Source: Roseomonas fluvialis (GTDB taxonomy: Bacteria > Pseudomonadota > Alphaproteobacteria > Acetobacterales > Acetobacteraceae). Taken from it: DNA of 64,000 nucleotides. Below, in pieces: positions 8,473-16,862 of the stretch (within the stretch, counting starts at the first letter, position 1; every line of letters starts with the position of its first letter). The stretch spans positions 4,117,001-4,181,000 of the forward strand of contig NZ_AP025637.1 in the NCBI RefSeq assembly GCF_022846615.1. The letters run 5' to 3'. Position numbers and translations under genes: made by a program. Below the pieces are notes generated by a model, which was not told the origin of the DNA, made no database searches, and saw nothing but the letters and a program-made list of their open reading frames with translations.

Positions 8473-8973
8473 ATGTTCGACGAATTCGGTTTTCCGCGCG
8501 ACGCTGACTCGGGCCGCGCCGAACCCATTCTCGATACGTTCGTGTACTGCAGTCGTGCCGCCGAAGGCGTCAACGACGCTCAGGTCGAACGCATCATCGA
8601 GCTGTCTCAGCGCCGCAATGTCGCCCGCGACATCACCGGGGTGCTGGTTTTCGGCAGCGGCATCTTCTTCCAGTGGATCGAGGGGCCGCCCGCCCAGGTG
8701 GAGAAGCTGATCGCGAGCCTTCATGGCGATCCGCGGCATTTCGACATCGTCACGCTGGACCGGAGTGTGGAAAAGCGCGCGCGTCTGTATCCGAATTGGG
8801 AGATGGAGCGGGTCGGAGCCGATGACATCCGCGCGGTGCTGCAGGAAGCGCTCGGGACCGCCGAGGACGAAAACAACATCGCGGCACTGAAGCGCATTCT
8901 TGAGCACCTCGATTCAGGTCCGCTGGATACACTCCACCCTTCTGCCACGAAGCGGGAGGGCGCCGACAGGTAG
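8473..8973 (+). CDS. Short BLUF-domain blue-light sensor
   Basis: 166 aa. The BLUF flavin pocket is complete: Tyr in TFVYCSRA (residue ~25), Asn in QRRNVARDITGVL, and Gln in IFFQWIEGP. These are the three residues of the light-switched hydrogen-bond network around FAD. Downstream are the usual WEM segment (NWEMERV) and ~40 helical residues without an output domain. Short BLUF proteins act through protein partners. A full-length BLUF-SCHIC protein is encoded ~500 bp away on the opposite strand, so the two could share a regulatory partner or pathway. ATG at 8473 is preceded by a weak purine-rich site. Confidence 0.9.
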   Translation: MFDEFGFPRDADSGRAEPILDTFVYCSRAAEGVNDAQVERIIELSQRRNVARDITGVLVFGSGIFFQWIEGPPAQVEKLIASLHGDPRHFDIVTLDRSVEKRARLYPNWEMERVGADDIRAVLQEALGTAEDENNIAALKRILEHLDSGPLDTLHPSATKREGADR

Positions 8974-9196
8974 CGTCCGCGGGGAATTCCGGCTTTGCCC
9001 GGGGTGTAAAACCGGGATGGCCAACGGATCTGTCGGCTACCCGCTGGCACCACCGACCCAGCTTACGTCCTTGGCCTCCCACGGACGGCTAGCAGGTCAC
9101 ATGGAACACAGGCTCTGATCATGAACGAGGTCATCTAGGGGGCAGGGTCAGCGGCTGTGGGTCGGGCAGCCTTAAGGTCCGGCCGCACGACGTGGA

Positions 9197-9421
9197 CTAC
9201 AGTAAGCTGTCCGGCGCGACGCGCAGCGCGGCGGCGTCACATATCTCCTGGCGGCGCTGCTGGGTCGCGTCAGGCCATTCGCGGATTTCGCGGGCCAGCC
9301 GGCCGCAATCGATGCATTGGCGAGCGACGACATCGAAGTTGCATGTCCCGCGGCAGGGCGAGATGCCGCCTTCCCCCACTGCGTGGCCCTCGGCCATCGC
9401 GGTCATGTCGGGCGGGTTCAT
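9197..9421 (-). CDS. DUF1289 family protein
   Basis: 74 aa. The core reads SPCRGTCNFD, then QCIDCGRLAREIREW, then QRRQEICDAA. This is the DUF1289 pattern PCxxxCxxD...CxGCxRxxxEIxxW with all four cysteines, probably a small metal- or Fe-S-binding knuckle of unknown function. The ATG at 9421 follows GACGAGGATCC, a good ribosome site. It lies 50 bp downstream of the AppA-like gene on the same strand and may share its transcript. DUF1289 proteins are frequent next to redox and light-related genes in alphaproteobacteria, but no specific role is established. Confidence 0.8.
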   Translation of the reverse strand: MNPPDMTAMAEGHAVGEGGISPCRGTCNFDVVARQCIDCGRLAREIREWPDATQQRRQEICDAAALRVAPDSLL

Positions 9422-9471
9422 GGATCCTCGTCGTTCCGCGTGCCTGGCATTCGCAGTCTGATCCTGTTCGC

Positions 9472-10797
9472 TCACTGAACACGCCCGGCACGAACAATCG
9501 GGGACACGATCCCATCCGCTTGGATGCTCTCGAGCATCCGACGGTCGATGTCGCGCGTCGTGCGGCTGGATACGTCGGCACCAACCTCGGCTCCGACTGC
9601 ACTGTCCTCGACGAACGCCCGGCCGCCGACGACCACGACAAGCGTCGGGTTGCGGGATGCACGCCGGGCGCCGGCGATGATGCCGGCGAGGCGCGGCATG
9701 GACTCCTCGCGGCGGAAGGCGGCGCTCAAGGACAGGTCCAGGATGTCGACCCAGTTCGATGACAGCATGTCCCCGAGGTCGCGCTCGTTCGCAGGAAACT
9801 CGGATCGCGGTGACCAGCCTGCGTGCCAGAGCCACTCGCTGTCCAGGCCCGCGACGAGTTGATGGATCTCACCGGGGACGGGAGCGATCAGCACGCTGGG
9901 CTGCGCGACGCGCAGGATGCGGCGAGGTGAATCGGCTCCGAGGAGGCGTGCGGCGGTTTGCAGGCGGCACAGCCCAAGGGTCACGTCGAATTCGCTGCAG
10001 ACGTCTTCATCCCACAGGTCGCCGAGGCTTCGCGCGGCCGGCTCGAGCAACGGCGCAAAGAGCTGTTCGACGTCGCCGTCCTTTCCGCGCAGTTCGCGGA
10101 TCAGATCGAGCGCTGCGGTCTGGTCCGACGCGATCAGGAGTTCGGCGAGTTCGCAGGCGCGGGGATTGGCCCGCGGTGCTTCGATCCGACCCGGGGGGAA
10201 ACCGTGGGCATCGAGCAGGCTCGGGATCACCGCATCGAGGATCACTGTCCTCAGGATCGCGGCCGCCGAGTTGCCGAGTTCCCGACCGGCCAGCGATGCC
10301 GACAATGGGCTCTCGTTGTCCGCGGGGAGCAAGGGAACCAGCTTGACGAGAAGGCTGGGGGCTGCAGCCGGCTGGCGGCGCAGGCCGTCGATGATGTCGC
10401 GCGGCGGCTCAAGCGCCTCGCTGCGGAGCGACGTGGCGCTGGCGCCCGGCGCCGCGAGCTTCATGTCCCAGCCGTCGAACCGACGCTGCGGCGCGGCGCC
10501 CTTGGTCAGGATCTCGAGATCACGATGGCGGTTGTCGTTCCGGATCGACTCCATGACCCGCTCGACACCGGCGGGCGGTCCTTCCAGCCACTGGAAGAAG
10601 TGGCTGCTGTCGTAGAGCACGACACCGGTGATCGCTTCCCGCTGGTTGCGCGCCTGCGCCGTGCGCAGCAGCGACTTCAGGTCCAGGTCCGAGAGCGGCT
10701 TAACGGCCCTACTGCGGTAGACAACGGTACAGAGATCCGCGGAGGGGGACGGGTCGCGTGGGATGTCGTCGAAGCTTCCGCGTGACTCGTTCAGCAT
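9472..10797 (-). CDS. AppA-like BLUF-SCHIC photoreceptor/antirepressor
   Basis: 441 aa from ATG at 10797, which has a GAGG ribosome site; an upstream in-frame start would add 38 low-complexity residues. Residues ~20-115 form a BLUF domain: Tyr in TVVYRSRA, Asn in QARNQREAITGVV, Gln in HFFQWLEGP and a late GWDMKL. Residues ~190-420 are a cobalamin-like SCHIC domain, with a helical bundle (LLEPAARSLGDLWDEDVCSEFDVT), then PVPGEIHQLVAGL, WVDILDLSLS and VVVVGGRAF...VGADVSS. This is the architecture of Rhodobacter AppA, which binds and inactivates the photosynthesis repressor PpsR under low light or oxygen. The Cys-rich tail of AppA is missing here (the protein ends at GRVQ). The partner repressor is not in the window. 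Confidence 0.88.
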   Translation of the reverse strand: MLNESRGSFDDIPRDPSPSADLCTVVYRSRAVKPLSDLDLKSLLRTAQARNQREAITGVVLYDSSHFFQWLEGPPAGVERVMESIRNDNRHRDLEILTKGAAPQRRFDGWDMKLAAPGASATSLRSEALEPPRDIIDGLRRQPAAAPSLLVKLVPLLPADNESPLSASLAGRELGNSAAAILRTVILDAVIPSLLDAHGFPPGRIEAPRANPRACELAELLIASDQTAALDLIRELRGKDGDVEQLFAPLLEPAARSLGDLWDEDVCSEFDVTLGLCRLQTAARLLGADSPRRILRVAQPSVLIAPVPGEIHQLVAGLDSEWLWHAGWSPRSEFPANERDLGDMLSSNWVDILDLSLSAAFRREESMPRLAGIIAGARRASRNPTLVVVVGGRAFVEDSAVGAEVGADVSSRTTRDIDRRMLESIQADGIVSPIVRAGRVQ

Positions 10798-11087
10798 CGT
10801 CCTCGGCCCTTCGCACGCCACACCCGAGCCTGGCCGACGAGGCATCGACGCGGAGCCACTCATGTGCGGCAACACCTCGGGCCACAACCGAGCACGTGCT
10901 CGAAAACTCACGCTACGGAACGTCGCAGCCGCCAGCGGTGCTTATGAGCTCGGTGCCCTCGGGAGTGCGAAATCCCGACGCGCATGATTGAACCCACCGC
11001 AATGCGAAACCGGATCACCAACGGCATCGGCAATCCAAGCGACTCAACGAACCCCAACGCCGAAATCATCGATTTGAAGGAATGAAC
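10798..11087. other. Upstream region of the AppA-like gene
   Basis: About 290 bases without a gene. This is the likely promoter region of the minus-strand photoreceptor gene. I could not identify a convincing sigma-70 promoter by eye. The TGTC-N10-GACA dyad lies at its far end. Confidence 0.4.
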
Positions 11088-11105
11088 TGTCAAGTTGAAT
11101 TGACA
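11088..11105. promoter_or_regulatory. TGTC-N10-GACA dyad (PpsR/CrtJ-like operator candidate)
   Basis: TGTCAAGTTGAATTGACA is a perfect 6-bp inverted repeat with a 6-bp spacer, and it fits the PpsR/CrtJ consensus TGT-N12-ACA exactly. The nearest regulated candidate is the AppA-like gene, whose start is ~290 bp away on the minus strand. The other neighbour is only a pseudogene. Assignment to PpsR is inference from the motif and from the gene family next to it. Confidence 0.4.
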
Positions 11106-11130
11106 CTCGGCCCTCGTGGCTGCCCCTTGG

Positions 11131-11325
11131 TCAACTGCCCACGTGTGCGACGCGGAACACCACGCCTAATCCTATCGGCTCGCCCTTCACCGTCGCGTCC
11201 ACCTCGTGCTTCTCCCGCCAGCCACCGCGCGCCTTCATCCAGAATATCGCGACCGCCACGTTGTTCTGCCGGGTCGCCATGTTGAACAGCGCCTGCGCCA
11301 CCTTCGTGTTCGCATCCGCCTCCTT
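11131..11325 (-). pseudogene. Fragment of a TerS-like phage gene
   Basis: The minus strand reads DANTKVAQALFNMATRQNNVA, then AIFWMKARGGWREKHEV and ATVKGE, nearly identical to residues ~63-110 of the intact gene at 42059-42472. It then diverges and stops at 11131-11133. The N-terminal helix-turn-helix half is missing, so it is a relic of the same satellite or prophage type found intact 31 kb away. Confidence 0.75.
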
Positions 11326-11389
11326 GTCTCGCGTCCGGCGTCCGTGCCCAGAGCCGGAGTAGCGGCGGTACGATCTGGCTCAACGACAT

Positions 11390-12409
11390 TCAGCCAGATG
11401 GAAAGATCCGTAGCCAATCGTTCTTCATCGAGATCAGCCGCCAGCCCGCTGTGGGCGCGAGCGTCAGGCCGCGATCGAGCTTCCCGATGTGCGTCTCCCG
11501 GTCATAGGCGTACTCGCGCTCTGCATCGTCATGGTGGACGAACAGGCCGAGCCGCTGGCCAGCACCGGTCGTGGTGTACTGCAGCATCTCGACGTCGCCA
11601 TCGGAATTGCCGAAGGCGATGATCGGGCGGCGGCCTATGAAGCGGCCGATGCCGACCGGCTTGCCGGGGCCGTCGTCTACCGCCTCGATCGATGGCAGGC
11701 GGAACAGTTCGGTCTTGCCATCCGGCAGGGTGCGGAATTCAGTCTTGCCGACCGACCCAACGACACGGTCGATCCCGACACCATAAGTCGGTCCGCTGAA
11801 GGCGCGGACGAATTCCTGCCCGCCGCCGGTGACGATCCACACGGCGAAGCCCTCGCGCCGCAGCAGGCGCATCACTTCGAGCATTGGCTGGTAGATCAGT
11901 TGCGTGAAGGGCCGGTTGAAGCGCGGGTGGCGCGCGGTCGCCAGCCATTGCGTGACGATGCCGATGAAGGCGTCCTGCGACATGCCGGAATGGGTAACCG
12001 CGACGATTTCGGCAAGGCCGCGCTCGCCGCCGGCCATCACGGTGCGCATGTCGCCGTCGATCGCGGCCTTGAACAGCGGGTGGGCGGCCAGCGCCGGATC
12101 GCGCTGCGCCATCTCGCGCAGCCGGTCGATGGCGAAGATGAATTGGGTGTAAAGCGGCTGTTCCACCCACAAAGTGCCGTCATTGTCGAAGACGGCGACG
12201 CGCTGTTCTGGCGGCACATGGTCGGGCGTGCCGAGACGCACCGTGCGACGGATGAGGGTGAAGATGGCGCGCTTGTTCGGGCCGTCGCGCCAGGAGGGCA
12301 GCGGGTCGCGCACCGCCTGCGCCTCGGCGGCCGGGGCAGCGGCAAGGGCAAGCGTGGCGGCGGCCAGGGTGCGACGTGTAAGCGTACCGAAGATTGTCCG
12401 GGCGGTCAT
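11390..12409 (-). CDS. Secreted HAD-superfamily phosphatase
   Basis: 339 aa. The N-terminus MTARTIFGTLTRRTLAAATLA, followed by an Ala-rich stretch ending AEAQA, is an export signal; the Arg pair could make it a Tat substrate. HAD motif I is FDNDGT with nucleophile Asp75 and Asp77, motif II is IVTGGG, and motif IV is GNSDGD. This set is typical of phosphoserine-phosphatase-like HAD enzymes. The start at 12409 is chosen because it opens the signal peptide; an upstream start adds 25 unlikely residues. It is the last gene of the FGE/AraC/sulfatase cluster (109 bp after the sulfatase), suggesting periplasmic release of phosphate from an organic substrate alongside sulfate release. The substrate is unknown. 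Confidence 0.85.
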   Translation of the reverse strand: MTARTIFGTLTRRTLAAATLALAAAPAAEAQAVRDPLPSWRDGPNKRAIFTLIRRTVRLGTPDHVPPEQRVAVFDNDGTLWVEQPLYTQFIFAIDRLREMAQRDPALAAHPLFKAAIDGDMRTVMAGGERGLAEIVAVTHSGMSQDAFIGIVTQWLATARHPRFNRPFTQLIYQPMLEVMRLLRREGFAVWIVTGGGQEFVRAFSGPTYGVGIDRVVGSVGKTEFRTLPDGKTELFRLPSIEAVDDGPGKPVGIGRFIGRRPIIAFGNSDGDVEMLQYTTTGAGQRLGLFVHHDDAEREYAYDRETHIGKLDRGLTLAPTAGWRLISMKNDWLRIFPSG

Positions 12410-12518
12410 GGGGGCGGTCCGTATCGGTGGGGCAATCCCGCCGCGAACGACAGGACGCCAGCTTTGTATCCGCCGGCGCGCCACACGCGCCGGCGGCTTG
12501 GCATGGCGCTGCGGCGCT

Positions 12519-14213
12519 CTAGTTGCTCCGCGCTCGCGCTGCTGCGATGGCGGCCTCGATCTGCGCCTTCACTGCGTCCATGTTGAAGGAGGCACCACGC
12601 TGCATTGGCGGATAGTCGATGAAGGACTGGGCGTAGCGTGCCACTTCCTGCTGGACGAAGACGAAGCGCCAGAAGTTGTCGAGGAAGAACACATAGAAAT
12701 GCAGCGAGCCCTGCGCACCGCTGGGCATGCCCATGCGCTCGAACGGGTCGAGCCGGAGGTTGGTGATCTGCGGCCAGTCCAGACGCACCGTGCCACCCAG
12801 CCAACCATTCGGCTGGTCGGTGAAGCGGTACTTGTAGTCGTTGATCCGCACCGCGCCGAGCGTGCTCTCGGTGAAGTAGAAGATCTCGTTGCGGGCCGAC
12901 GGGCCCTGCCCGGTCAGCATCCGGGTCTGGTCGTAGCCGTCGAGGTAGTTGCGGTAGGTGCGGCCGCCGATCTGCGCGCCGGCACGCAGCTGGTCGCGGA
13001 TGTTCGGGTTGCCGGCAGCGGCGGTCAGCGTCGGCAGCCAGTCGAGGCCCGACATGATCCCGTTCTGCACAGTGCCCGGAGCGATGCGGCCCGGCCAACG
13101 GACGATCATCGGCACGCGGAAGCCGCCTTCCATGGCCGTCCCCTTGCCTCCGGCGAAGGGCGTATTGCCGCCATCGGGCCACGTGAAGTTCTCGGCGCCG
13201 TTGTCGGTGGTGAACACCACGATGGTATTCTGGTCGAGGCCGCGCTGACGCAGGTGCTCCATGACCGCGCCGATGTTGTCGTCCATCTGCGCCATGCCGG
13301 CTTCCTGGATGGACCAGCCGTTCTCCGCGTTCCGGCGGCTTTGGTATTCGGGTGACAAGTGGGTTTCGACGTGCATGCGCGTCGGGTTCATGTAGGCGAA
13401 GAAGGGCCGGTTGGCCGCGACCGAGCGATCGATGAAGCCGATGACGTTGTCGCGGATGACCTCGTCGAAGGTCGTCATGTTGTACTGGATGCCGGGCATC
13501 GGGCGCGGTGGCAGCGGGCCTTCGTCCACGATGCGCTGGCGGCCGACGCGGCCCCAGCGGGGCTGTTCCGTCGCGTCGTCGACATCGGTGGCGGTGCAGC
13601 GGACCACGTTGCGCGGGCCGACCTGGTCGCACAGCGCCGCCGGATAGTTCGGCGAGAACGGGTCCTGCATCGCGTCGAGGTGGTAGAGATAGCCGAAGAA
13701 CTCATCGAAGCCATGCACGCACGGCAGGAACTGGTTGAGGTCACCCAGGTGGTTCTTGCCGAACTGGCCGGTGGCGTAGCCCTGGGCACGCAGGGTCGTG
13801 GCGATCGTCACGGCCTCGGCCGGAATACCGAGCGGCGAGCCCGCCTGACCGACCGTGGTGAGGCCGGTCCGGATCGGGAGCTGGCCCGTGACGAAGTTGG
13901 CCCGGCCCGCGGTGCAGGACGCCTCGGCGTAGTAGTCGGTGAACAGCATGCCCTCGGCGGCGAGCCGGTCCAGGTTCGGCGTCCGCCCGGCCATCAGGCC
14001 GCGGTGATAGGCGCCGATGTTCCACATGCCGATGTCGTCGCCCATGATGAACAGGATGTTCGGGCGCTGTTGCGCTGGCTGCGCCGGCGCAGGTGCCGCT
14101 GCGGCGGGCGGCGCGGCGGGGCGAGCCGGCTGCTGGGCCGCCAGGGGACCAGCGATCGCCAGCGCGCTAATCGTGCCAAAAAGCCAACGACGCGTCTTCA
14201 GACTTAAGTCCAT
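12519..14213 (-). CDS. Periplasmic type I arylsulfatase
   Basis: 564 aa. A signal peptide (LFGTISALAIAGPLAA) is followed by an Ala/Pro-rich linker. RPNILFIMGDDIG holds the calcium-binding Asp59-Asp60. The formylglycine motif is ASC-TAGR (Cys100 to Arg104), a CxAxR variant of the common CxPxR that is accepted by FGE in many bacterial sulfatases. Late motifs include FGKNHLGD, FTTDNGAEN and GGKGTAMEGGFRVP. The enzyme hydrolyses sulfate esters; the exact substrate (aryl sulfate, choline sulfate or a glycan) cannot be told. The gene encoding its maturase FGE lies ~1 kb upstream in the same orientation, with an AraC regulator between. The start ATG at 14213 opens the signal peptide. Confidence 0.9.
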   Translation of the reverse strand: MDLSLKTRRWLFGTISALAIAGPLAAQQPARPAAPPAAAAPAPAQPAQQRPNILFIMGDDIGMWNIGAYHRGLMAGRTPNLDRLAAEGMLFTDYYAEASCTAGRANFVTGQLPIRTGLTTVGQAGSPLGIPAEAVTIATTLRAQGYATGQFGKNHLGDLNQFLPCVHGFDEFFGYLYHLDAMQDPFSPNYPAALCDQVGPRNVVRCTATDVDDATEQPRWGRVGRQRIVDEGPLPPRPMPGIQYNMTTFDEVIRDNVIGFIDRSVAANRPFFAYMNPTRMHVETHLSPEYQSRRNAENGWSIQEAGMAQMDDNIGAVMEHLRQRGLDQNTIVVFTTDNGAENFTWPDGGNTPFAGGKGTAMEGGFRVPMIVRWPGRIAPGTVQNGIMSGLDWLPTLTAAAGNPNIRDQLRAGAQIGGRTYRNYLDGYDQTRMLTGQGPSARNEIFYFTESTLGAVRINDYKYRFTDQPNGWLGGTVRLDWPQITNLRLDPFERMGMPSGAQGSLHFYVFFLDNFWRFVFVQQEVARYAQSFIDYPPMQRGASFNMDAVKAQIEAAIAAARARSN

Positions 14214-14301
14214 GCGCGCTGTCCCCCTCGTTTATTGTGGGTGTGGAAGGTGCGCGGCGGCTGGTGCCAATACCATGCAAATTTCGTAAATTACTTGGAA
14301 T

Positions 14302-15270
14302 TCACGCGCGGGTTTGCTTGCGGTGCAGCGTCACCGACGGCGCCTGCCCGAACAGCGCGCGATAGGCGCCGGCAAAGCGGCCTAGTTCCCAGAAGCCGCA
14401 CTCCAGGGCGATCGCCGAGACGGTCGTCGTTCGTGTGTCGGCGGCCATCAGCGCGCGATGCGCCAGCCACAGCCGCCGCTGGCGGAGATACCGCAGCGGC
14501 GTCTGGCCGAGCCTTTCGCGGAACAGCATCTCCAGCGTCTTGGCCGAGCACCCGGCGGATGCGCACAGGGCGGTCAGGCTGAGCGGCGCCGTCGGGCCGT
14601 CTTCGATGAAGCGCAACACCCGCGATATGATCAGGTCGCCACGGCGCTGCGCCGCACGTTCGGGCAGCGCCGTCGCACCGCTCCATGCGGAGAGCAGCAC
14701 CTCGGTGATCCGGGCGTCGAGCGCCGCGGCGGCGGCGGCATGACTGAGGACATGCGGCGCGTCGCGCGCCAGGCCGATGGCCTGCTGGTGCAGCAAGACC
14801 AGGGCGGTGAAATCGGCCGCGTCCGGCCGCCAGCGCAGCGGCCCCCGCAGCATGGCGCCGAGGTCTCGGCCCAGCAGCGTCGCCATACGTGTCTGCAGGG
14901 CCTCCAGCGGCAGGGACAAGGTGCGTAGCACCGAGGGGGTCGTGGTGTGCTCGACCCCGAGCGCCGCCTCATGCCGCAGCCGGAGCGTGCCTGGCAGTTC
15001 GTCCTGGCCGTCGATCATGCGCGGCGGATCGTCGTACAGGGTCGGCCGCACATAGACGCGGCCAGGGGCGGTTTCGATCAGCGCCACCCGCGGCAGGCTT
15101 TCCTCCGCCTGGGAGAGATTGACGGCCGGCAGGCGCACCTGTGTCACGCGGGCGCGGAAACAACCCGCCTGCTGCGGCATGAGGCGCAGATGCGCGTTCT
15201 GGACGGCGCCCGCGAAGGCGTAGGGGTCCTCGAACTCGCGCCGGCTGGCGGGGGGCGCGGCGGCCTCCAT
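14302..15270 (-). CDS. AraC-family transcriptional regulator
   Basis: 322 aa. Residues ~220-315 carry the two helix-turn-helix motifs of AraC/XylS proteins (LTALCASAGCSAKTLEMLFRERLGQTPLRYLRQRRL; SAIALECGFWELGRFAGAYRALFGQAPS). The ~200-residue N-terminal part resembles the ligand-binding domain of AraC proteins with an AraC_binding_2-type fold. The start codon at 15270 overlaps the FGE stop codon by one base, so the two are translationally coupled. By position it probably controls sulfatase and FGE expression, perhaps in response to the sulfated substrate or its product. Confidence 0.88.
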   Translation of the reverse strand: MEAAAPPASRREFEDPYAFAGAVQNAHLRLMPQQAGCFRARVTQVRLPAVNLSQAEESLPRVALIETAPGRVYVRPTLYDDPPRMIDGQDELPGTLRLRHEAALGVEHTTTPSVLRTLSLPLEALQTRMATLLGRDLGAMLRGPLRWRPDAADFTALVLLHQQAIGLARDAPHVLSHAAAAAALDARITEVLLSAWSGATALPERAAQRRGDLIISRVLRFIEDGPTAPLSLTALCASAGCSAKTLEMLFRERLGQTPLRYLRQRRLWLAHRALMAADTRTTTVSAIALECGFWELGRFAGAYRALFGQAPSVTLHRKQTRA

Positions 15271-16250
15271 CAGGCGTCGCGTCGGATACAGCGGATGCCG
15301 ATGTGGCTCATGCCGCTGTCGACCATCTGCGCGTGGCGCGCCGCCGGGCGATAACGACGGCAATAGGAGGGCGCACATAGGAAGGAGCCGCCCTTCACCA
15401 CCCGTCGCGGGATGGGGACGCCCGTCTGGTTGGCGTCGAAGGAGCCCTCGATCCCGGGGCCACGCGGGTCGCTCGGCATGCAGCAGGAGGATTGCGCCTT
15501 GGTCTTGGCGGCCTCGGCAGCGTGGCGGGGGGCAAACCAATCCGTCGTCCACTGCCAGACATTGCCGGCCATGTCGTGGAGGCCGTAGCCGTTCGGCGGG
15601 AAGGACGCGACCGGCGCGGCACCGGCGAAGCCATCCTCCGCCGTGTTGCGCCAGGGAAAGTCGCCCTGCCAGGTATTGGCCATGTGGCGGCCGCCGAGGG
15701 TCAGGCTGTCGCCCCAGACGAATTCCGCGCCATCCAAACCGCCGCGCGCGGCGAATTCCCATTCGGCTTCGGTCGGCAGCGATTTTCCGGCCCAGGCGGC
15801 ATAGGCTTCGGCATCCTCGTAGGCGACCTGGACCACCGGGTGATTGGGACGGCTCTGGACACCGCTGCCGCGGCCTTCGGGATGGCGCCAGCAGGCACCG
15901 GGGGTCCAGGCCCACCAGTGGCGATAATCGTTGGTCGGCACGGGCCCGTCGGTCATGCGGAACACCAGGCTGCCTGGCTTGAGATCGCGTGGACGCGCGC
16001 CGGGATACATCGCCGGGTCCAGAGGCCGTTCCGCCACGGTGACGTAGCCGGTGGCGGCGACGAAGCGGGCGAACTCCGCGTTCGTGACGGTCGTGGCGTC
16101 CATCCAGAAGGATCCCACGCGGACGCGATGTGCCGGGGCTTCCTCCGGGTAATGCACGTCGCTGCCCATGCGGAAGACACCGCCGGGGATGCGGCACATG
16201 CCTGCTTGGTCGGTGTGCGCGCCCGCGGGGCTCGGGATATCAGGCATCAT
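15270..16250 (-). CDS. Formylglycine-generating enzyme (sulfatase maturase, SUMF1 family)
   Basis: 326 aa from ATG 16250 (16247 is equally possible; a GTG at 16313 lacks a ribosome site). The FGE fold opens with MCRIPGGVFRMGSD and continues with FWMDATTVTNAEFARFV, SLPTEAEWEFAARGG and NGYGLHDMAGNVWQWT. The active-site cysteine pair is present in KGGSFLCAPSYCRRYRPAARH, the hallmark separating true FGE from other SUMF1-fold proteins. FGE oxidises the sulfatase Cys to formylglycine using oxygen and copper. The target sulfatase with CTAGR is two genes downstream. The gene starts the operon FGE-AraC-sulfatase-HAD. Confidence 0.9.
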   Translation of the reverse strand: MMPDIPSPAGAHTDQAGMCRIPGGVFRMGSDVHYPEEAPAHRVRVGSFWMDATTVTNAEFARFVAATGYVTVAERPLDPAMYPGARPRDLKPGSLVFRMTDGPVPTNDYRHWWAWTPGACWRHPEGRGSGVQSRPNHPVVQVAYEDAEAYAAWAGKSLPTEAEWEFAARGGLDGAEFVWGDSLTLGGRHMANTWQGDFPWRNTAEDGFAGAAPVASFPPNGYGLHDMAGNVWQWTTDWFAPRHAAEAAKTKAQSSCCMPSDPRGPGIEGSFDANQTGVPIPRRVVKGGSFLCAPSYCRRYRPAARHAQMVDSGMSHIGIRCIRRDA

Positions 16251-16482
16251 CCGCCGCTGCTTGGGATTGAGTGGAATAGTGGATAGCCATGGCGCGCCAT
16301 CTTTAGGCTGCACTTGGCCGGGTACGCATTGCTCAAACGCAAGGCGCAGGGGAGCCGGACTATTTTTGGGCGTCTAGGGTGACAAAGCACCGAGGGCCCC
16401 CGGGGGGGCGCGCGACGGGCCTGCAGACGGCCTTATGCGTTGGATCGCCCTGCAACCGCGTTGTTCCGATCCAAATGGTCAC

Positions 16483-16777
16483 TCGCGAAGTACGGATTAT
16501 CGAGCAACTGAGGTTCGAACCAGAGCAAATGCCGACCGCGAAAAAAAAGCGCTATTTACCGAGGTTTTTGCGTTCCGTACTAAATCGGCCAAGTCAGGAG
16601 GTCCGGAGAGAATTGCCGTCCGGAGAGCGATTTTCAGCCAATTCCGCGCCCGGCGAGTCAACAGGTCCGCGGCGAAAACCCCAGGAAAACTGCCATTCAG
16701 CGCGGCGGTTGGCTGGGCCGAGAGCGCGACGCGATGTGGAACTGGCGAAGGAAGTGCGCCTGGGTTCGAACCGTCTC
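16483..16777 (+). repeat. Dispersed ~295-bp repeat, copy A
   Basis: Matches copies at 27941 and 62311 along its length: TACGGATT near the left end, GGTTCGAACC, then TTCCGTACTAAA, AAGTCAGGAGGTCCGGAGAG, GAGAGCGATTTT, AGTCAACAGGT, CCCAGGAAAA, and GAACTGGCG near the right end followed by a second GGTTCGAACC. The copies differ by scattered substitutions, so they are old. On the minus strand all copies can be read as a short conserved peptide (..SWGF..PVD..GAE.AENRSP...SLRT), but indels and lack of starts argue against coding. Copy A sits between the FGE operon and the IS630. Confidence 0.8.
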
Positions 16778-16862
16778 CACTTGCTGCTGTCCGTCCAGCG
16801 GAGGTCAATGGCTAGCGCGTCCTCCGACCTGACTGAATCGCGAAAGTCCTTCCCCGACGCGG

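Noticed and set aside
14302..16197. Single 631-codon minus-strand frame spanning the AraC gene and FGE region
   Set aside because: Only the part from 15270 downward has AraC homology; the upstream half is an out-of-frame shadow of the FGE gene.
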